From Jannaschia marina (GTDB taxonomy: Bacteria > Pseudomonadota > Alphaproteobacteria > Rhodobacterales > Rhodobacteraceae): a DNA stretch of 64,000 bases. The stretch covers positions 124,001 through 188,000 of the forward strand of contig NZ_JABVAX010000001.1 in assembly GCF_013404595.1 (NCBI RefSeq), read 5' to 3'. Shown here in pieces: positions 60,104 to 64,000 of the stretch (its first letter is position 1; every line of letters begins with the position of its first letter). The notes beneath the pieces are model-generated. The model worked only from the letters and a program-made list of their open reading frames with translations. It was not told where the DNA came from and ran no database searches. A program made the translations under genes and the position numbers.

Positions 60104-62266
60104 ATGCGCATCCTCAGCGTGGCCCTGTTGACCATCATGTTGATCGCACTGTTGCGGTTCACCTTCATCCAACCGGACGTCCAGAGCCTGCTGGGCCTGC
60201 GCGACGATACGGGCCGGACGACCTATGACCTCGTGTCGAACCTGCCGCCGGATGCCTGCGTCGGCAGCGGCGAGGGGACGGAACATACCTTCATCGTGCG
60301 CGAAAGCGACGTCTGGACGGCCCTCGCCGGTTCGCCCGGCTATGCGTCAGCCTCGTTCAACATGCCCAAGGAGGTGGGCGTGGTCAGCGGCGTTCTCATC
60401 CTCGACGTGCGCGCGGAATTGCAGGCCGGCTCGACCGGGCGGCTTCGGGTCAACGTCAACGGCCAGCGGCGCGGCGAGATCATCCTGGGCGAAGGCGTGA
60501 ACGAGAACACGATCCGCCTGAACCTGCTCCCCTCCGACCTGACGCAGAGCCAGCTGACGGTGTCGCTTGCCGCCTTCGGGGCCTTCCCCCAGCTCGTCTG
60601 CCGGCAGGAATGGGACGGCGGCCTCATCGTGCGCATCGACCCGACGAGCCGCGTCGAGCTGACGACCGACGGCCCGCTCGTCGACCTGAACGACCGGTTG
60701 CGGTCGACCGGGACGCCTTATCAGATCGCCTGGCCGGCCGTGCCGGAGGACGACAACCACGAGCGGATGATCGGCTTCGCCGTCGACCAACGCCTGCGCG
60801 ACATCCGTACGGAGTTCCTGCCCGATGTCGAGACGATCTGCCCGACCTCCGTTGTCTTCTCGCCCGAGGATCTGCTCGCCGCCGATGAAATCACGGCCGG
60901 CGGGCAGGGCAGCTTCGAGGATCCGGCCTGGCCCCTGATGATCGCCCAGACGGGGCAGAACTCCGAGGCTCGGTTCTTCGAGTACGAGACCGCCTGGCGC
61001 CACAGCTACGATCTGCGCGAAACGCCGGATGCGGAGTATCCGACGGCCCTGTCGCTCGGCCTGCGCGCGGTCGGCCTGCAGGAGGATGCGGAATGGCTCC
61101 TGACGGTCACGCTCAACGGCGGGCTCGTCTATTCCGAGAAATTCGAGGGTGAAACGCTCGATCTCGCACGGCGTATCAACCTGCCGTATGGCTTGCACCG
61201 GTTCAGCAACGCGCTTGAGATCCGGCTCATCAGCTCCGAGCGTCAGGACGCGCGCCAATGTACCCGTGGCTCGCCCATCACCGCGCAATTGAAGCGGACG
61301 ACCGCGCTCAACGGGGGCGTCCCCGCGCCCGATCAGACCATCGGCGAGTTCATCAACGCGCTGTCCGGCACGCTTCACCTCGAGGTCTCCGACGAGATGA
61401 ACGCGGCCGAGGCATCGAGCGCGGTGGCCTTCCTCGCCGACACCTTCGGCGAGCGGGTACAGTGGACCACCGGGGCGGAGTTCGATCCGGAGGGGGCGAC
61501 GGTCATCGTCGCCCTTCGACCCGAGCTGGAGAGTGGCTTTGCCGCGTTGACCGAGACCTATCCCGACCACCTCTACTGGCTGGTCTGGCCGAGGCTGCCG
61601 GAGGACGGGGGGCTTCCCTACCGGCCGGTGCACCTCACGGACGAGGCGCTGAACACCTTTCTTCTCGACGAGGGGCCCCGGATCGCGGCGCTCGTGGCGG
61701 TGCCGCATACGGAAGTGCCGCCGACATCGGCGGCCGCCCCGTTCGAGCAGACGCAGGAAGAGCGGGAGAACAAGGCCGTAGCGCCGCCGGACGCCGAGGG
61801 CGAAGGCAGCATCAGCGAAGGCGAGAGCGGCGGCGGCGCGCCCGAGGCCAGCCTGCCGCCGCCGGATGTTGCGCCGGAGACGGGCGCCGGACCCGACGCC
61901 GAGACGGTCGAGACCGAAGCGGCGACTTCTCCGTCGGTCGCGCCGGGCGCAGCGGAACCCGGGGAAGAGACTCCGTCACCCGGATCGACCCCGGACGGCC
62001 CGACGAACGGAGCGGTGCCGGAAAATGCGAGCACCGCACTCACCGTCGACGACGTTGAAGTCCCCGACGGTGCCGAGGCACCGGCGATCGAGGCGGCGAC
62101 GCCGTCCGAAGACGCCATCCCGGAGGAAGAGGAGGCGACGGAGCCCGCAGCGACCGAGGCGGAGGATCCGACGGACGACGCGACGCTGCCCCCACCCGGC
62201 CCGGACGAGGCCGCTTCGCCCGATGTCGCGGTCGAGGACGCGGGCGAGGCGACCGGCTCGGAATGA
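60104..62266 (+). CDS. BcsB-like periplasmic protein with acidic C-terminal tail
   Basis: A 720-residue protein. Residues 5-22 form an N-terminal anchor (VALLTIMLIALLRFTFI); residues about 60-530 contain beta-sandwich stretches like the carbohydrate-binding/jelly-roll part of BcsB (RLRVNVNGQRRGEIILGEGV, NTIRLNLLPSDL). Residues about 535-720 are a low-complexity Pro/Ala/Glu/Asp tail, strongly acidic. Cellulose BcsB ends in a membrane helix, which is not seen here. It probably guides a nascent polysaccharide in the periplasm. It overlaps the glycosyltransferase start as ATGA. Confidence 0.75.
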   Translation: MRILSVALLTIMLIALLRFTFIQPDVQSLLGLRDDTGRTTYDLVSNLPPDACVGSGEGTEHTFIVRESDVWTALAGSPGYASASFNMPKEVGVVSGVLILDVRAELQAGSTGRLRVNVNGQRRGEIILGEGVNENTIRLNLLPSDLTQSQLTVSLAAFGAFPQLVCRQEWDGGLIVRIDPTSRVELTTDGPLVDLNDRLRSTGTPYQIAWPAVPEDDNHERMIGFAVDQRLRDIRTEFLPDVETICPTSVVFSPEDLLAADEITAGGQGSFEDPAWPLMIAQTGQNSEARFFEYETAWRHSYDLRETPDAEYPTALSLGLRAVGLQEDAEWLLTVTLNGGLVYSEKFEGETLDLARRINLPYGLHRFSNALEIRLISSERQDARQCTRGSPITAQLKRTTALNGGVPAPDQTIGEFINALSGTLHLEVSDEMNAAEASSAVAFLADTFGERVQWTTGAEFDPEGATVIVALRPELESGFAALTETYPDHLYWLVWPRLPEDGGLPYRPVHLTDEALNTFLLDEGPRIAALVAVPHTEVPPTSAAAPFEQTQEERENKAVAPPDAEGEGSISEGESGGGAPEASLPPPDVAPETGAGPDAETVETEAATSPSVAPGAAEPGEETPSPGSTPDGPTNGAVPENASTALTVDDVEVPDGAEAPAIEAATPSEDAIPEEEEATEPAATEAEDPTDDATLPPPGPDEAASPDVAVEDAGEATGSE

Positions 62267-64000
62267 AGGAGAAATTCGTCGCCTTCGAGTTCGCTTCGGT
62301 CGACTCGACGCCGCGCGGTCTCTCTCACCCCGTTCCGCGCTGGTACGCGCCCGCGCTGCTGCTGCTCTTCTCGATCCTCAGCGTCGCGTCCCTCTGGGCG
62401 ATCACGACGATCCCGACCCTGCGCGACCTGTTTCCGCAGGGCGATCTGCTCATGGGCGTCTACGAGGGCACGCACAGCATCTCTGTGCGGATCTACGTGC
62501 TCTGCTACTTCATCTCCTACGCCGCCTTCTGCCACGCGAACATCCTCAAGAAGATCGGGATGGCCCTCGATCTCTGCGTCTACTTCGCGTTCCTCTGCGT
62601 GTGTCTCGACCTCGCGTCGATCTTCATCGCCCAGGCGCTGGCCATCTCCTTCCCGCTCACGGCGGTCGAGGTGCTGTCGGGGCTCATGGGGTTCGCCGTC
62701 TACTCGATGAAGCTGCTCGAGCGGGGCCGTATGCCCGAGACCGTCCCGATGAAGATCGACACCTCGCGCAACCTCGAGACGCTGACGCGTGCGTTGCTCG
62801 TCGCGGTCCTCGCGGGCTGGGTCGCGATCTATACCACGAACGTCGATTTCAGTTTCGTGGCGAGCCTGCGCGATTTCGCGCTTCTGGGTGGAATCGGACC
62901 GGGTGTCTTCCTCTTCATCCCGGCCTTCTTCGCCGTTCTCTATCTCGGCGGTCTCGGCGATCAGGTGCTGCATCGGGCCAAGGTCTTCTCGCCCGACATC
63001 TCGGTCATCGTGCCCGCGCATAACGAAGCGCACATCGTCGAGAAGACCCTGCGCGCCATCGACGGCGCGGCCGAGCGCTATGACGGGCGCGTCCAGATCA
63101 TCTTCGTCGACAACGCGTCCTCCGACGACACCTATGCCCTTGCCAAGCGCGTCGTGGAGACGCTCGAGTTCGCCAAGGCCGAGGTCCTGCAGGAGCCTCA
63201 GGCGGGCAAGTCCAACGCGCTCAACCGCGCGCTCGACGCGGTCGAGACGGATTACTTCGTGCGCATTGATTCCGATACGCTGATCCGGCCGAACGCCTTT
63301 CACCGCGCCATGCGCTACTTCGCCGATCCGGCCGTCGGCGTCGTGGGCGGCCTGCCGCTGCCGCCCGGCGGCGGGATCTTCGACCGGGCGCGCTTCGTGG
63401 AGGCGGCGGTGAAGCACGGGCTCTATTCGGTCGGACTCGCCGCGATCAACGGGCTCGTCGGCGTGCCGGGGATGTTCGTGATCTTCCGGACGGACCTCCC
63501 GCGGCAACTCGGCGGCTTCGTCGGCGGAATGAACGGAGAGGACACCGACATGTCCCTGCGCATCGGCGAACTCGGCTATCGGCTGATCGTCGACCCGGAG
63601 GTCCGCTACATCTCGGAGGTGCCGCGGACCTTCGCGCACATGCGCGAGCAGCGGATGCGCTGGTTCCGCTCCACCTATCACGTCACGGCCCGCTGCCGGG
63701 CGGTGGTCTTCTCCTCGGACATGACGTTCCGCGGCAAGATCGTCCTGCCCTACATGCTCGTCAACGGGGCACGGCGGGCGATGATGGTGCCGCTCCTGCT
63801 CTTCGGCCTGATCGAGTATCTCGGTGCCTTCAAGCAGTTCGACGTGCTGCAGCTTCCGGCGGTCCTTGCCGTCATTCTCGGGGCGCAGGTCATCATGTCC
63901 GTGCTCGCGCTCGTGCTGAACGGTTACGTGCTGCAGGTGCTCTATCTGCCGGAATATCTCGTGTTCCGCCTCCTGCGCGCCTATTTCACGCTCGAGTCGA
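62263..64000 (+). CDS. family 2 glycosyltransferase, BcsA-like, partial (3' end outside window)
   Basis: At least 579 residues from ATG 62263; the frame is open at the window end. Several N-terminal helices (about 26-230) precede the GT2 domain: ISVIVPAHNEA (about 246), DNASSDD, DSDT (about 335), GEDTD (about 425) and the QRMRW motif (about 463; QxxRW), then further helices. This is the layout of processive synthases such as BcsA. No PilZ domain is visible before the cut. With the BcsB-like partner it forms a synthase-type pair for an unknown polymer. Confidence 0.9.
   Translation, partial: MKEKFVAFEFASVDSTPRGLSHPVPRWYAPALLLLFSILSVASLWAITTIPTLRDLFPQGDLLMGVYEGTHSISVRIYVLCYFISYAAFCHANILKKIGMALDLCVYFAFLCVCLDLASIFIAQALAISFPLTAVEVLSGLMGFAVYSMKLLERGRMPETVPMKIDTSRNLETLTRALLVAVLAGWVAIYTTNVDFSFVASLRDFALLGGIGPGVFLFIPAFFAVLYLGGLGDQVLHRAKVFSPDISVIVPAHNEAHIVEKTLRAIDGAAERYDGRVQIIFVDNASSDDTYALAKRVVETLEFAKAEVLQEPQAGKSNALNRALDAVETDYFVRIDSDTLIRPNAFHRAMRYFADPAVGVVGGLPLPPGGGIFDRARFVEAAVKHGLYSVGLAAINGLVGVPGMFVIFRTDLPRQLGGFVGGMNGEDTDMSLRIGELGYRLIVDPEVRYISEVPRTFAHMREQRMRWFRSTYHVTARCRAVVFSSDMTFRGKIVLPYMLVNGARRAMMVPLLLFGLIEYLGAFKQFDVLQLPAVLAVILGAQVIMSVLALVLNGYVLQVLYLPEYLVFRLLRAYFTLES

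Noticed and set aside
61618-63681. A 687-codon minus-strand frame opposite the BcsB-like and glycosyltransferase genes
   Set aside because: The repetitive Ser/Ala/Gly part mirrors the acidic tail on the other strand; it has no family signal and no ribosome site.

Overview
The window is GC-rich, almost fully coding chromosomal DNA. It has the gene content of an alphaproteobacterium of the Rhodobacteraceae/Roseobacter group: a xylose locus with a ROK repressor, TRAP transporters, VPLPA-CTERM surface proteins, BKACE, an Irr-type iron box and a roseobacter-style intergenic repeat. Genes are tightly packed. Many neighbours overlap by 1-4 bases (ATGA, GTGA, TTGA, CTGA, TGATG), so several starts are non-ATG.

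Layout. 0-9 kb holds housekeeping genes: the end of a DUF2461 gene, an MFS transporter, exonuclease III, a thioredoxin-TPR protein, a LON-domain protein, Trm112, an odd tRNA gene, an unknown 447-aa gene coupled to a UbiH-type hydroxylase, an amidase, and a small gene carrying an in-frame amber codon. 9-14 kb has TypA, a di-haem peroxidase and a CRTAC1 protein overlapping a ROK regulator. 15-21 kb is a complete xylose uptake and catabolism operon (xylF-xylH-xylG-xylB-xylA) with operator-like palindromes and three stacked hairpins after xylF. 21-30 kb has two tandem VPLPA-CTERM proteins, an FAD oxidoreductase, an EamA exporter, an ABC ATPase, a zinc-finger protein, a TIGR02117 protein, a hemolysin III/PAQR protein and DNA polymerase I.

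30.3-40.3 kb looks like an accessory block between polA and rluE. It holds a cobalamin-riboswitch-controlled operon: a CbiX-like/[2Fe-2S] ferredoxin fusion plus a nickel/peptide-type ABC transporter whose fused ATPase is frameshifted. It also holds a copper-type operon (DUF2946-like small protein, PCuAC-MbnP fusion, MbnH-type di-haem protein) and an IS-transposase remnant.

40-54 kb has a pseudouridine synthase, a peroxiredoxin-like protein, DUF2798 and DUF1285 proteins, a MoxR/DUF58/BatA-DUF4159 operon, a TRAP transporter with BKACE, and a 2-oxoglutarate-type oxygenase. 54-58 kb is iron-related: a ferric-iron binding protein, its permease in convergent orientation, and a Dps-family protein with a near-perfect Irr box upstream. 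57.7-64 kb starts an exopolysaccharide-type cluster that runs off the window: a beta-rich exported protein, an SQD1-like nucleotide-sugar enzyme, a BcsB-like periplasmic protein with a long acidic tail, and a BcsA-like family-2 glycosyltransferase.

The strongest candidates for something new are the copper fusion system, the B12-controlled transporter with its chelatase-ferredoxin fusion, the SQD1/BcsB-like polysaccharide locus, and the tRNA with an eight-base anticodon loop. All family names come from reading the translated sequence, without database searches.
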